DNA of 54,603 bases from Gammaproteobacteria bacterium (GTDB lineage Bacteria; Pseudomonadota; Gammaproteobacteria; SKWO01), in NCBI GenBank assembly GCA_007128895.1, contig SKWO01000010.1, positions 1-54,603 on the forward strand, read 5' to 3'. Each line of letters opens with the position of its first letter. Position 1 is the first letter of the stretch. Position numbers and translations under genes: made by a program. A model generated the notes under the pieces. It saw nothing but the letters and a program-made list of their open reading frames with translations, was not told the DNA's origin and did not search any database. Of this stretch, positions 9,255 to 19,299 are shown in pieces.

Positions 9255-10162
9255 ACCACACGCTGGTCGGCGCCTTTGTGCTGCTGCTGGGCGGCCTCTT
9301 CGTCGCCGTGGTGCTGTGGCTGACCGTCGGTCTGGAAAAGCGTCAGTTCGATTACTATGTGGTCTACTCCGAAGAGTCGGTGGCGGGGCTGAACCTGCGT
9401 GCGCCGGTGCGTTATCGCGGGGTCGAGATCGGTCGGGTGGGGAGCATTGCGCTGGACCCGGACGACCCGCGCCGAGTGCGTCTGGTGCTGGAGGTCTTCG
9501 CCGGTACGCCGCTGCGCGCCGATACCGAGGCGGTGCTGACGACCCAGGGGCTGACCGGGCTGGCCAGCCTGGAGCTCTCCGGCGGCACGCCGGAGGCGCC
9601 GGTGCTGCCGCAACGGCGCAGCGAGCCGTACCCTGAATTGGTGGCCGGACCGTCGCTGATCGCCCGGCTCGACCGTGCGGTGGGTGCCGTGGTCGATGAC
9701 GTGGCCCGCCTCTCTGAACGGCTGGAGCGGTTGCTGGACGATGAGAACCTGGCCAATCTGGCTGCTACGCTGGAACACTTGGGGCGATTCAGTGCCCATT
9801 TGGCCACCCACGGTGAACAGGTCGGTGACGTGGTGGCTCAGGCCCACGACGCCTTTGTATTGGCGGCACGTGCGGCGCAGGGGCTGGAGCGGACACTGCA
9901 TCGGATCGATCAGGCCGCTGCGGGTGTCGAGCAGGCCGGCACGGCGCTGGCCCGCAACAGCGAGACGGTAGGGACGGTGCTGGTGCAGAGCGCCACCGAG
10001 TTGCGCCTGCGCGGCAATGAGACCGCGGTGGGGCTGGAGGTGGGTCTGGAGGAGGTGCGGCGCCTGGCGCTTCGCCTGGAGCGGTTGGCCGAGTCGCTGG
10101 AGCGTGAGCCGCAGCGCCTGCTCTTTGGTGCGCCGCAGCCGGCGCCGGGGCCGGGGGAGTGA
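9239..10162 (+). CDS. MlaD/MCE-family substrate-binding protein
   Basis: N-terminal TM then MCE motif SVAGLNLRAPVRYRGVEIGRVGSIALDPDDP, long helical C-terminus. Confidence 0.9.
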   Translation: MRSGMNHTLVGAFVLLLGGLFVAVVLWLTVGLEKRQFDYYVVYSEESVAGLNLRAPVRYRGVEIGRVGSIALDPDDPRRVRLVLEVFAGTPLRADTEAVLTTQGLTGLASLELSGGTPEAPVLPQRRSEPYPELVAGPSLIARLDRAVGAVVDDVARLSERLERLLDDENLANLAATLEHLGRFSAHLATHGEQVGDVVAQAHDAFVLAARAAQGLERTLHRIDQAAAGVEQAGTALARNSETVGTVLVQSATELRLRGNETAVGLEVGLEEVRRLALRLERLAESLEREPQRLLFGAPQPAPGPGE

Positions 10163-10770
10163 TGGCAATGCGTAGGGTCTGGGTTGTGGTGCTGCTCTTT
10201 TTGTCGGGCTGCAGTGTGCTGCCCGATCGGTCGCCGGGTGCGGCGCCGACCGAGTACCGCCTGCACGCCGAGGTGGTCGAACGGCTCGACTCGGATGGCC
10301 CGGTTCTGCTGGTGATGCCGATCAGGGCCGTGCCGGGGTTGGATAGCCGTAGTATTCTGTACCTGAACGAACCGCACCGGGCACAGGGTTACCGGGATGC
10401 GCGCTGGGTCGATACCCCGGCGCGTCAGCTGGAGCCGCTGCTGGTCGCCGCCGCTGAGGGAAGTGGCGGTTTTCGTGCCGTGGTGGCAGGGCGGGGCGCC
10501 GGTACCGGCGGGGCGGATGTCTTGCGCCTGGACAGCGATCTGTTGGCACTGCAGCAGGAGTGGCTGGATGGACGTGACCAGGTGCGGATCGCGTTGCGCG
10601 TCACCCTGAGCCGCCCGGCGAGCGGGCAGGTGGTCGCCAGCCACCGGTTGGCGCAGCAGGTGGCTCTGAACGGTGTGGGGGCCGAGGCGGCGGTCACCGC
10701 GTTCAATCGCGCCCTGCCTGCCCTGCTGGAGACGCTGGGTGACTGGCTGGTAGAACAGATTAACGAATGA
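10162..10770 (+). CDS. ABC-type transport auxiliary lipoprotein (PqiC/LptE-like component)
   Basis: lipobox LFLSGC; position after MCE gene; ILYLNEPHRAQGYRDARWVDTPARQLEPLL. Confidence 0.8.
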   Translation: MAMRRVWVVVLLFLSGCSVLPDRSPGAAPTEYRLHAEVVERLDSDGPVLLVMPIRAVPGLDSRSILYLNEPHRAQGYRDARWVDTPARQLEPLLVAAAEGSGGFRAVVAGRGAGTGGADVLRLDSDLLALQQEWLDGRDQVRIALRVTLSRPASGQVVASHRLAQQVALNGVGAEAAVTAFNRALPALLETLGDWLVEQINE

Positions 10771-10789
10771 GACAAGCAAGGAGTGGGTC

Positions 10790-11431
10790 GTGTTTGAGAT
10801 CGTGAAGGCCGGTGGCATCCTGATGGTGCCGATTCTGCTCTGCTCGGTGGTGGCGCTGGCCATCATCGGCGAGCGGCTGTGGTCGTTGCAGCGCGGGCGG
10901 GTCACCCCGGGCGATCTGCTGGCCCGGGTCTGGCACCGCCATCGGGTGCGTGAGCTCGACCGCAAGGAGATCGATTCCCTGCGCGACAGTTCACCGCTGG
11001 GTCGGGTGCTGGCGGCCGGGCTGGTCAATCGTGACCATCCGCGCGAGGTGATGAAGGATGCGATCGAGGAGACCGGTCGCCAGGTGGCGATGGAGCTGGA
11101 ACGCTACCTCAACACCCTCGGCACCATCGCCTCGATCACGCCGCTGCTTGGCCTGCTCGGCACGGTCATCGGCATGATCAAGGTCTTCTCCGCGATCACC
11201 GCCGAAGGGGTGGGCAACCCCACCGTGCTGGCCGGCGGTATCTCCGAGGCGCTGATCACCACCGCCACCGGCCTCTCGGTGGCGATCCCGGCGCTGATCT
11301 TCTACCGCTATTTCCAGGGCCGCGCCGATGAGCTGGTGATGGTGATGGAGGAGGAGGCGCTGAAGCTGGTCGAGGTGATCCACGGTGAGCGCGAGCAGGA
11401 CGACGACTTCCGCGCCGGAGGGGTGGCGTGA
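10790..11431 (+). CDS. exbB: MotA/TolQ/ExbB proton channel family protein
   Basis: GTG start; LNTLGTIASITPLLGLLGTVIGMIKVF and ISEALITTATGLSVAIPALIFYRYF. Confidence 0.92.
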   Translation: MFEIVKAGGILMVPILLCSVVALAIIGERLWSLQRGRVTPGDLLARVWHRHRVRELDRKEIDSLRDSSPLGRVLAAGLVNRDHPREVMKDAIEETGRQVAMELERYLNTLGTIASITPLLGLLGTVIGMIKVFSAITAEGVGNPTVLAGGISEALITTATGLSVAIPALIFYRYFQGRADELVMVMEEEALKLVEVIHGEREQDDDFRAGGVA

Positions 11432-11847
11432 ATCTGCGTCCCGGCCGCCGGCGCAACCCGCCCGACCTCAACCTGACGCCGCTGATCGACGTCGTCTTTC
11501 TGTTGCTGATCTTCTTCATGGTCTCGACCACCTTCAGCCGCGAGGCGGAGCTGACCATCGAACTGCCGGAGGCCGAGGGCGAACAGGCCGTGGTCGAGCG
11601 CGACGTGGTCGAGATTGTCATCGACACCAGTGGCCAGTTCTACATCAACGGCCAGCAGGTGGTCTCGACCCACGTCGAGGTGGTGCGCCGCGCCCTGCGC
11701 GAGGCCGGTCAGGCGCTGAACGATCCGCGCATCGTCATCAGCGCCGATCGCAATACCCCGCACCAGGCCGTGGTGACGGCGATGGATGCGGCCCGGCAGC
11801 TCGGCTATGTCAATCTGACTTTTGCGACCCGGACCGGGAATGAGTGA
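11428..11847 (+). CDS. exbD: ExbD/TolR family protein
   Basis: DLNLTPLIDVVFLLLIFFMVSTTF N-terminal TM with conserved Asp. Confidence 0.92.
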   Translation: MNLRPGRRRNPPDLNLTPLIDVVFLLLIFFMVSTTFSREAELTIELPEAEGEQAVVERDVVEIVIDTSGQFYINGQQVVSTHVEVVRRALREAGQALNDPRIVISADRNTPHQAVVTAMDAARQLGYVNLTFATRTGNE

Positions 11848-13600
11848 CCGGGAGGGGGGCGTCGCCATCTATCGACGCCTGCTGGGCTACGTCTTTCCTG
11901 TTCACTGGAAGGTCTTCGCCCTGGCCGTGGTGGCGATGGCGGCAGTGGCCGCGACGGCGACCGGGCTGGCCGCCCTGATGAAGCCACTGATGGATGGCAG
12001 CTTCGTCGAGCGCGATCCGGATGTGATTCGGATGATCCCGATCGCCCTGATCGGCCTCTTTCTGGTGCGTGGCATGGCCGAGTTCGCAACGCGCTACGGC
12101 ATGAGCTGGATTGCACGCAAGGTGATTCTGCAGCTTCGTGGCGAGGTCTTCGACAAGCTGTTGCTGCTGCCGGTGGGTTACTTTGATCGTAATGCCTCGG
12201 GCGATCTGATCACCAAGGCCTCCTACCATGTCGAACAGGTGGCGGCGGCCACGACCAGTGCGGTGACGTCACTGGTCAAGGATACCCTGATGGTGATCGG
12301 GCTGGTCGGCTGGATGATCTGGCTGAATGCCACACTGGCGCTGATCATCCTCTGTGTTGCTCCGCCGCTGGCACTGATTGTGAGCCAGGTCAGTCGCCGT
12401 TTCCGCACCCTCAGTCGACGTATTCAGACCTCGATGGGTGATGTCGTGCGGGTCTCCGGAGAGGCGATCGAGGCACACCGCGAGATTCGCATCTTTGCTG
12501 GAACCCGCTTCGAACGTAACCGGTTCGGGCGGGTCAATGAGTACAATCGCCGCCAGCACATGAAAAGCGTGCTGACCGATGCCATCAGTACCCCTGTGGT
12601 GCAGATGATCGTTGCGGTTGCCTTCGCTTTCATCGTCTATATGGCTACACTCCCGGCAATGCTGGAGGAGATTACCGCTGGTACCTTTGTCTCCTTCATG
12701 GCAGCGATGATGTTGCTGGCCCAGCCGATCCAGCGCCTGCTCAAGGTCAATGCCGAGCTGCAGAAGGGGATTGCCGCCGCCGAGAGCCTGTTCGACTTTC
12801 TCGATCAGGCGCCGGAGCCGGACCACGGCACCCGCCGCCTGACGCGTGCCCGCGGTGAGCTGGCCTTCGAGGGGGTGGCCTTCGCCTACGACCAGGACAA
12901 GGGGCGGGTGCTTGACGGCATCGATCTGACCATCGGTGCTGGCGAGACGGTCGCCTTCGTCGGCCGCTCCGGCAGCGGCAAGTCGACCCTGCTCAAGCTG
13001 TTGCCGCGTTTCTACGAGGTCGATGAGGGGACGATCCGGCTCGACGGCATCGATACCCGCGAGCTGACCCTGGCCTCGCTGCGCGAGCAGATCTCGTTGG
13101 TGAGCCAGGATGTGACCCTGTTCAATGCCACCGTGGCGGAGAACATCGCCTACGGACGGCTCGATCGGGTCAGTGAGGCGGAGATTGTCGCGGCGGCCGA
13201 GGCCGCGCACGCGATGGAGTTCATCCGCAGCCTGCCGCAGGGGTTGGAGAGCCGGGTCGGTGAAAACGGCGTGTTGCTCTCCGGCGGCCAGCGCCAGCGG
13301 CTGGCGATCGCCCGTGCCGTGCTCAAGGATGCGCCGATCCTGATCCTCGATGAGGCGACCTCGGCGCTCGACACCGAGTCGGAGCGCCATATCCAGGCCG
13401 CGCTCGACCGCCTGATGGAGAACCGCACCACGCTGGTCATCGCCCACCGCCTCTCGACCATCGAGCGGGCCGACCGCATCGTGGTGCTCGACCACGGCCA
13501 GGTGGTCGAGGTCGGCAGCCACGCCGAGCTGATCGCGCGTGACGGCCGCTACGCGGCGCTGCATCGGCTGCAGTTCGCCATCGGCCAGGACGAGGCGTGA
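11840..13600 (+). CDS. msbA: lipid A/phospholipid flippase ABC transporter
   Basis: ATG 11840; 6-TM ABC exporter with GRSGSGKSTLLKLLPRFYE, LSGGQRQRLAIARA; followed by lpxK. Confidence 0.92.
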   Translation: MSDREGGVAIYRRLLGYVFPVHWKVFALAVVAMAAVAATATGLAALMKPLMDGSFVERDPDVIRMIPIALIGLFLVRGMAEFATRYGMSWIARKVILQLRGEVFDKLLLLPVGYFDRNASGDLITKASYHVEQVAAATTSAVTSLVKDTLMVIGLVGWMIWLNATLALIILCVAPPLALIVSQVSRRFRTLSRRIQTSMGDVVRVSGEAIEAHREIRIFAGTRFERNRFGRVNEYNRRQHMKSVLTDAISTPVVQMIVAVAFAFIVYMATLPAMLEEITAGTFVSFMAAMMLLAQPIQRLLKVNAELQKGIAAAESLFDFLDQAPEPDHGTRRLTRARGELAFEGVAFAYDQDKGRVLDGIDLTIGAGETVAFVGRSGSGKSTLLKLLPRFYEVDEGTIRLDGIDTRELTLASLREQISLVSQDVTLFNATVAENIAYGRLDRVSEAEIVAAAEAAHAMEFIRSLPQGLESRVGENGVLLSGGQRQRLAIARAVLKDAPILILDEATSALDTESERHIQAALDRLMENRTTLVIAHRLSTIERADRIVVLDHGQVVEVGSHAELIARDGRYAALHRLQFAIGQDEA

Positions 13601-14568
13601 GCCGACTGGCGGCGCTCTGGCAGCGGCGCACCCCGTTGCTCTGGCCGTTGCTGCCGCTGGCGGCGCTCTTTCTGGCCGTGACCACCCTGCGGCGCGCCCT
13701 CTATCGGCGCGGTCTGCTGCGTAGCGTGCGGCTGCCGGTGCCGGTCGTGGTGGTGGGCAATATCACCGTCGGCGGCACCGGCAAGACGCCACTGTTGATC
13801 CATCTGGCCGGTGAACTGGTGGCGCGTGGCTATCGGGTGGGGGTGGTCAGCCGTGGCTATGGTGGGCAGGGCGGCCCCAGGCCGCGCCAGGTGACCCCAG
13901 AGAGCGACCCGTTGGCCGATGGGGATGAACCGGTACTGATCGCGCGCCGCTGCGCGGTGCCGGTGGCCGTCGGTGTGGATCGGCCCGCGGCCGCGCAGTT
14001 GCTGGTCGACGCCGGCTGCAACCTGATTCTCAGCGACGACGGCCTGCAGCACTACCGACTGGCGCGCGACGTCGAGATCGCGGTGATCGATGGCGAACGG
14101 GGCCTCGGCAATGGCTGGCCGCTGCCGGCCGGTCCGCTGCGTGAGCCGCCGGCACGGCTGGCTTCGGTCGATGCGGTAGTGGTCAATGGCACTGCGCAGC
14201 CCGGGGCTCTGGCGATGACGCTGGTGCCGGGACGGCTCTGTCGCGTGAGCGACCCCAATGACTGCCGCGCGCTGGCGGAGCTGGCCGGCAGTCGGGTCCA
14301 TGCCGTGGCCGGTATTGGCCATCCGGCGCGCTTCTTCGCCACCCTGCGGCGGGCCGGCCTGACGGTGGTGGAGCACCCGTTTCCGGATCACCACCCCTTT
14401 CGCGCCGAGGAGATCCGCTTTGGCGATGCGGGCGTGCCGGTACTCATGACCGCCAAGGATGCGGTAAAATGTGGCTCTATTGCAGGGCCCGAGCACTGGT
14501 ATCTTGAGGTGACGGCGCAACCTGATCCGAAGCTGGTCGAGCAACTGCTCGAAGCCCTGGGGAGTTGA
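13597..14568 (+). CDS. lpxK: tetraacyldisaccharide 4'-kinase
   Basis: [39 protein letters not shown]. Confidence 0.95.
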   Translation: MSRLAALWQRRTPLLWPLLPLAALFLAVTTLRRALYRRGLLRSVRLPVPVVVVGNITVGGTGKTPLLIHLAGELVARGYRVGVVSRGYGGQGGPRPRQVTPESDPLADGDEPVLIARRCAVPVAVGVDRPAAAQLLVDAGCNLILSDDGLQHYRLARDVEIAVIDGERGLGNGWPLPAGPLREPPARLASVDAVVVNGTAQPGALAMTLVPGRLCRVSDPNDCRALAELAGSRVHAVAGIGHPARFFATLRRAGLTVVEHPFPDHHPFRAEEIRFGDAGVPVLMTAKDAVKCGSIAGPEHWYLEVTAQPDPKLVEQLLEALGS

Positions 14569-14572
14569 TGCG

Positions 14573-14752
14573 ATGAACAAGCAGTTGCTGGAGATTCTGG
14601 TCTGTCCCGTCTGCAAGGGGCCGCTGCTCTGGAAGCCTGAGGCAGCCGAGCTGATCTGCAAGGGCGACCGTCTCGCCTTTCCGGTGCGGGACGGTATTCC
14701 GGTGATGCTGGAAGAGGAGGCGCGCGCCCTGCCCGCGGACGAAGAGGTCTGA
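14573..14752 (+). CDS. Trm112-family small protein (YcaR-like), absent from the supplied ORF track
   Basis: 59 aa read directly: [59 protein letters not shown]; canonical position between lpxK and kdsB. Confidence 0.92.
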   Translation: MNKQLLEILVCPVCKGPLLWKPEAAELICKGDRLAFPVRDGIPVMLEEEARALPADEEV

Positions 14753-14760
14753 GCAGTCCG

Positions 14761-15519
14761 GTGGCCACCCCCTTCCGCGTTCTTATCCCGGCGCGCTACG
14801 CCAGCAGCCGTCTGCCCGGCAAGCCGCTGCTTGAACTGGCCGGTCGTGCGCTGGTCTTGCGCGTCTGCGATGTGGCGGCGGCGAGCGGGGCCAGCCGTGT
14901 CGTGGTGGCGACCGACGATCGGCGCATCGCCGACTGTGTCGAGGCCGCCGGCTTCGAGGCGTGCATGACGGCCGCTGACCATCCCTCCGGCAGTGACCGC
15001 CTGGCCGAGGCAGCGGCGCTGCTCGGCCTGGCAGCCGATGAGATCGTGGTCAACCTGCAGGGGGACGAGCCGTTCGTGCCACCGGCCCTGCTCCGCCAGG
15101 TCGCCACCAACCTCCACGCCCATGCCGAGGCGCAGGCCGCGACCCTGGCCACGCCGATCACCGAGCTCAGCGACTTTCTCGACCCCAATGTGGTCAAGGT
15201 GGTCTGCGATCGTGCCGGCTTTGCCCACTACTTCTCCCGGGCGCCTATCCCGTGGCCGCGCACGGCGTTCAGCGACGGGGCCGAGCAGTTGCCAGCAGGG
15301 CTGGGCTGCCGTCGTCATCTGGGTATCTACGCCTACCGGGTCGCCACACTGCAGCGCTTTGTCGCCGATGCACCGGCCCCGACCGAGGCGGCCGAGCTGC
15401 TTGAGCAGCTGCGCATCCTCTGGCATGGGGGGCGTATCCATGTGGCCGATGCCTGCGCCTTGCCAGGGCCCGGCATCGACACGCCGCACGACCTGGAGCG
15501 TGCCCGCCAGTGGCTTTGA
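14761..15519 (+). CDS. kdsB: 3-deoxy-manno-octulosonate cytidylyltransferase
   Basis: FRVLIPARYASSRLPGKPLLELAG, NLQGDEPFVPP; GTG start. Confidence 0.95.
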   Translation: MATPFRVLIPARYASSRLPGKPLLELAGRALVLRVCDVAAASGASRVVVATDDRRIADCVEAAGFEACMTAADHPSGSDRLAEAAALLGLAADEIVVNLQGDEPFVPPALLRQVATNLHAHAEAQAATLATPITELSDFLDPNVVKVVCDRAGFAHYFSRAPIPWPRTAFSDGAEQLPAGLGCRRHLGIYAYRVATLQRFVADAPAPTEAAELLEQLRILWHGGRIHVADACALPGPGIDTPHDLERARQWL

Positions 15520-15549
15520 TGATGATGGATGATCAGGAGTGATGGAGCG

Positions 15550-16026
15550 ATGAAGCCGTATCGGATTCTGTTTGTCTGCATGGGCAATATCTGCCGTTCA
15601 CCAACGGCCCAAGGGGTCTTCGAGGCCGCCTTGGCACAGCGTGGGCTCGAGGCGCACTTCGAGATCGACTCGGCGGGCACCCACGACTATCACATTGGCA
15701 CGGCACCCGATGCCCGGGCACGTGAAGCGGCGCTGCGTCGCGGTATCGATATCAGCGGGCTGCGTGGTCGTCAGGTCGATGCCAGTGACTTCGAGCGCTT
15801 CGACATGATTTTGGCCATGGATCGCGACAACCTGCAGCTGCTGGAGGCGCAGTGCCCACCGCAGCATCGGCACAAGCTGTCGCTTCTGCTCTCGCACAGC
15901 GAGACGACCCGCGACGAGGAGGTGCCCGACCCCTACTACGGGGGCCGGGACGGCTTTGAGCGGGTGCTGGATCTGATTGAGGATGCCAGCCAGGCACTGC
16001 TGGAGAAGCTCCCCGCAGGTCGATAA
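15550..16026 (+). CDS. low molecular weight protein-tyrosine phosphatase
   Basis: ATG 15550; ILFVCMGNICRSPTAQGVF P-loop and EVPDPYYGG. Confidence 0.93.
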   Translation: MKPYRILFVCMGNICRSPTAQGVFEAALAQRGLEAHFEIDSAGTHDYHIGTAPDARAREAALRRGIDISGLRGRQVDASDFERFDMILAMDRDNLQLLEAQCPPQHRHKLSLLLSHSETTRDEEVPDPYYGGRDGFERVLDLIEDASQALLEKLPAGR

Positions 16027-16062
16027 GCACAGCGCCGGATGCGGCCTTTGGCCTTGTCCAGC

Positions 16063-18798
16063 CTACAGGGAGGGTGCCCCTGTGGGCCGTTTTTCGGTTT
16101 CTGCCGGTGGCGGCTCGGTGGCCGCAGGCTTGGGTGTGTTGCCGTTTGACGCCGGCGGGCTGTCGGGCTCGTTCGCCTGAGGCCTCGGAGCCGGAGCCGG
16201 AGGTGCGGCGGGCTCTTGCGCGTTGTCCGCCTTTGGCGCGGCCTTGGCGGTCGCTTCACGTGGCTCGACGGGTGGCTTCTCCGCCTTGGGTGTCTCGTCA
16301 CGGGGTGGCGTGACGGGCTTCTCGACCACGGTCTGCGGTGTCTGCGGCTTTTCAGCCTCGGCCGGTGGCTTTTCCGCCGGTGCGGGGGGCTGTTCGTTAC
16401 GCTCGGCTTTCGGCGCGGTTGCTTCAGCGGCACGCTCGGAGGTCTCGGTGTTGGCCTCGGCCGGGCGGCGCTGCGGACGCTCGCTAGCAGGAGGTTCGGC
16501 CGACTCGGCGGCTTTGGGTTCGCTCACGGTGGCCGATGCATCGTCACCTGCTTTCGTCTCGGGCTCGCTGCGGCGGCTGCGGCGCCGACCGCGCGTCTTT
16601 TCTTCACCCTCGCTGTCGCTGTTGCCGTCCTCCTGGGCGCTTGGCTGCTCCTGGTTGCCCTGAGCGGCTTGTTCATTGGCATTGTCGCCCTCGCCGCTGC
16701 TGCGACGCCGCCGGCGCCCGCCGCGACGTCCACGACGCGAGCGACCACTGCCGCCTTCACCCTTGTCGTCGCTGGCGGCGCTGGCGTCGGACTCCGGGGC
16801 GTTCGCGCGCTCGTTGGCGACCTCGTCGGTCGCCTCGTCGCGGGTCGGCTTCTTGGATGGCCGCTCGGCGCGCGGCGGACGGCCGCTCTCCTTCTCCTTG
16901 GTCTCCTTGCGCTCGGCTTTTTCACCACGGGCGGGGCGTTCGCTAGCCTTGTCGCTGCGCTGGCCCCGCTTGCCGGAACCGCGACGGCTCTCGCCATCGG
17001 CACGGCTGCTGCCGCGCTTGCTATTGCCGCCACGTGCGCCCTTGCCGTCACTTCGGCTTTGCGCCTCTTCGGCGGCTTCGACGCTGTCGCTGTCAAAGAG
17101 GCTCTTCCACAGACGGCGCAGCAGACCCGGCTTGCTCTCCCGGGGGGCTGGTTGGGCCGGGGTGGCCGCTGCCGGGGCCAGTGCCTCCGGTGGCGGGGCA
17201 GCCGGGGTGATCAGCTTGACCGCCGGCTCGGCGGCGCGGGCCACCGGGCTGTCGCCGATCTCGACCGGCTCGCTGTGGTCGGTGGCCAGCTCATAGCTGG
17301 GCAGGCTGTCCTCGTCGGCGGGGAGTTCATCGCTACGCAGACGCTGGACCTCGTAGTGCGGGGTCTGCATGGTGCTGTTGGGAATCAGCACGATGGAGAC
17401 GCGCTGGCGCTCTTCGATGCGGTTGAGGATCGGGCGCTTCTCGTTGAGCAGGAAGGCGGCAACGTTGACCGGAAGCTGGGCCACGATGCGGCCGGTGCTC
17501 TCCTTGCAGGCCTCTTCCTCGATCACCCGCAGGATGGAGAGGGCGAGTGACTCGACGGTGCGGATGGTGCCGTGGCCGTTGCAGCGCGGGCAGACGTTGT
17601 CGCTCGATTCGCCGAGCGACGGACGCAGGCGCTGACGCGACATCTCAAGCAGACCGAAGCGCGAGATGCGGCCGACCTGGACACGGGCGCGATCCATCTT
17701 CAGCGCCTCGCGCAGGCGGTTTTCCACCTCGCGCTGGTGGCGGGCCGGGGTCATGTCGATGAAGTCGATGACGATCAGCCCGCCGAGGTCACGCAGCCGT
17801 AGTTGGCGGGCGATCTCGTCAGCCGCTTCGAGGTTGGTGTTGAAGGCGGTCTCCTCGATGTCCGCCCCCTTGGTGGCACGCGCCGAGTTGATGTCGATCG
17901 AGACCAGCGCCTCAGTGTGGTCGATGATCAGCGAGCCGCCGGAAGGCAGACGGACCTGGCGCAGATAGGCGGTTTCGATCTGGCTCTCGATCTGGTAGCG
18001 GGTGAAGAGCGGGATGGTCTCCTCGTAGAGCTTGACCTTGTTCACGTACTGGGGCATGACCAGCCCCATGAAGTCGCGTGCCATCTTGTAGATGCGCGGT
18101 TCGTCGATGATCAGCTCGCCGATGTCGGAGCGCAGGTAGTCGCGGATGGCGCGGATGACAACGTTGCTCTCCTGGTAGATCAGTTGCGGCGCCGGATGCT
18201 TGTCGGCGGCGTCCTTGATCGCGGCCCACAACTGCAGCAGGTAGTTGAGATCCCACTGGCACTCTTCCGCGCTCTTGCCGACGCCGGCCGTGCGCAGGAT
18301 GATGCCCATGTCGTCGGGGATCTCGAGGTTGCTGAGGACGTCGCGCGCCTCGCTGCGATCGTCGCCTTCGATGCGGCGTGAGACGCCACCGGCACGCGGG
18401 TTGTTGGGCATCAGCACCAGGTAACGACCGGCCAGACTGATGAAGGTGGTCAGCGCCGCGCCTTTGGTGCCACGCTCCTCCTTGTCGACCTGGACGATCA
18501 GCTCCTGGCCTTCACGCAGGACATCCTTGATGTTGATCTTGCCGCTGAGGTCGGCGTCCGGGTGGAAGTAGTCGCGAGCGACCTCTTTCAGTGGCAGGAA
18601 GCCGTGGCGTTCGGAGCCGTAGTCGATGAAGGCGGCTTCCAGGCTGGGTTCGATGCGGGTGATACGACCCTTGTAGATGTTGGCTTTTTTCTGTTCGCGG
18701 TTGGCGCTTTCGATATCCAGGTCGTAAAGGCGTTGTCCATCGACCAGGGCGACGCGCAACTCTTCCGGATGCGTCGCGTTGAAGAGCATTCTTTTCAT
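16063..18798 (-). CDS. rne: ribonuclease E
   Basis: ATG at 18798 ([30 protein letters not shown]), S1 domain, [36 protein letters not shown] zinc link, Arg-rich disordered C-terminus. Upstream ORF extension to 20145 is spurious. Confidence 0.95.
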   Translation of the reverse strand: MKRMLFNATHPEELRVALVDGQRLYDLDIESANREQKKANIYKGRITRIEPSLEAAFIDYGSERHGFLPLKEVARDYFHPDADLSGKINIKDVLREGQELIVQVDKEERGTKGAALTTFISLAGRYLVLMPNNPRAGGVSRRIEGDDRSEARDVLSNLEIPDDMGIILRTAGVGKSAEECQWDLNYLLQLWAAIKDAADKHPAPQLIYQESNVVIRAIRDYLRSDIGELIIDEPRIYKMARDFMGLVMPQYVNKVKLYEETIPLFTRYQIESQIETAYLRQVRLPSGGSLIIDHTEALVSIDINSARATKGADIEETAFNTNLEAADEIARQLRLRDLGGLIVIDFIDMTPARHQREVENRLREALKMDRARVQVGRISRFGLLEMSRQRLRPSLGESSDNVCPRCNGHGTIRTVESLALSILRVIEEEACKESTGRIVAQLPVNVAAFLLNEKRPILNRIEERQRVSIVLIPNSTMQTPHYEVQRLRSDELPADEDSLPSYELATDHSEPVEIGDSPVARAAEPAVKLITPAAPPPEALAPAAATPAQPAPRESKPGLLRRLWKSLFDSDSVEAAEEAQSRSDGKGARGGNSKRGSSRADGESRRGSGKRGQRSDKASERPARGEKAERKETKEKESGRPPRAERPSKKPTRDEATDEVANERANAPESDASAASDDKGEGGSGRSRRGRRGGRRRRRSSGEGDNANEQAAQGNQEQPSAQEDGNSDSEGEEKTRGRRRSRRSEPETKAGDDASATVSEPKAAESAEPPASERPQRRPAEANTETSERAAEATAPKAERNEQPPAPAEKPPAEAEKPQTPQTVVEKPVTPPRDETPKAEKPPVEPREATAKAAPKADNAQEPAAPPAPAPRPQANEPDSPPASNGNTPKPAATEPPPAETEKRPTGAPSL

Positions 18799-19213
18799 TG
18801 TTGTCTCTCGGCCACTCAGCCGCATGTGCGGGCGGCCGGTCCCGGGTGGACAGGGCAGAGCAAGAGGCAGGGGCGGACGTGGGCGCATGGCCGGCCCGAC
18901 ATCGATGCGCGACTCACGCGCACCGCAGACGTTCTGCCGCTTGTTGATCCGGCAGAACGACGGATGATTCCAGACTGCCCCGGATGCACTGTCCGGCGTA
19001 AAGCCGGGTACCGGTGACACCTGCTGGCGCCTGCCGCTGGAGCCGTGTGCTCCCTCTGTCGGCGGCTGCCCGCGGGTGCGGGAGTGTTCTGTTTCATGGC
19101 CGCTCATGGGAAGGGCGAGCGGCAAAAGCCCTGTTGTTCTGACATGCGGTCGGCGGCGCACGACGCCTGGCCAGTCGTTCAGCTTCAGGCGGTGCGCCTT
19201 CAAAGGCATACCG
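18799..19213 (-). promoter_or_regulatory. rne: predicted long structured 5'UTR of rne
   Basis: about 415 nt between predicted TSS (~19213) and ATG 18798; contains hairpins including a perfect 10-bp stem 18930-18939/18950-18959. Confidence 0.6.
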
Positions 19214-19219
19214 CGCGTT

Positions 19220-19248
19220 ACTATAGCAGCCTTTGACAGGTGCAGCAA
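19220..19248 (-). promoter_or_regulatory. putative sigma-70 promoter of rne
   Basis: minus strand TTGCTG - 17 bp - TATAGT. Confidence 0.6.
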
Positions 19249-19299
19249 TTGGATGAATTGGCCCATGCTTCCTTGGGTCGCTGCTGGTATCATTTGGCC

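Noticed and set aside
13549-15489. 646-aa minus-strand ORF opposite lpxK-trm112-kdsB
   Set aside because: Shadow ORF; sense genes are well-known families in canonical order.
16042-16052. GGCC-TTT-GGCC hairpin between the LMW-PTP gene and rne ends
   Set aside because: Only 4 bp, no T-run; insufficient for a terminator call.
16063-17100. Low-complexity region in RNase E as a possible novel repeat
   Set aside because: Arg-rich and Pro/Ala/Glu-rich disordered tails are normal for RNase E degradosome scaffold domains.
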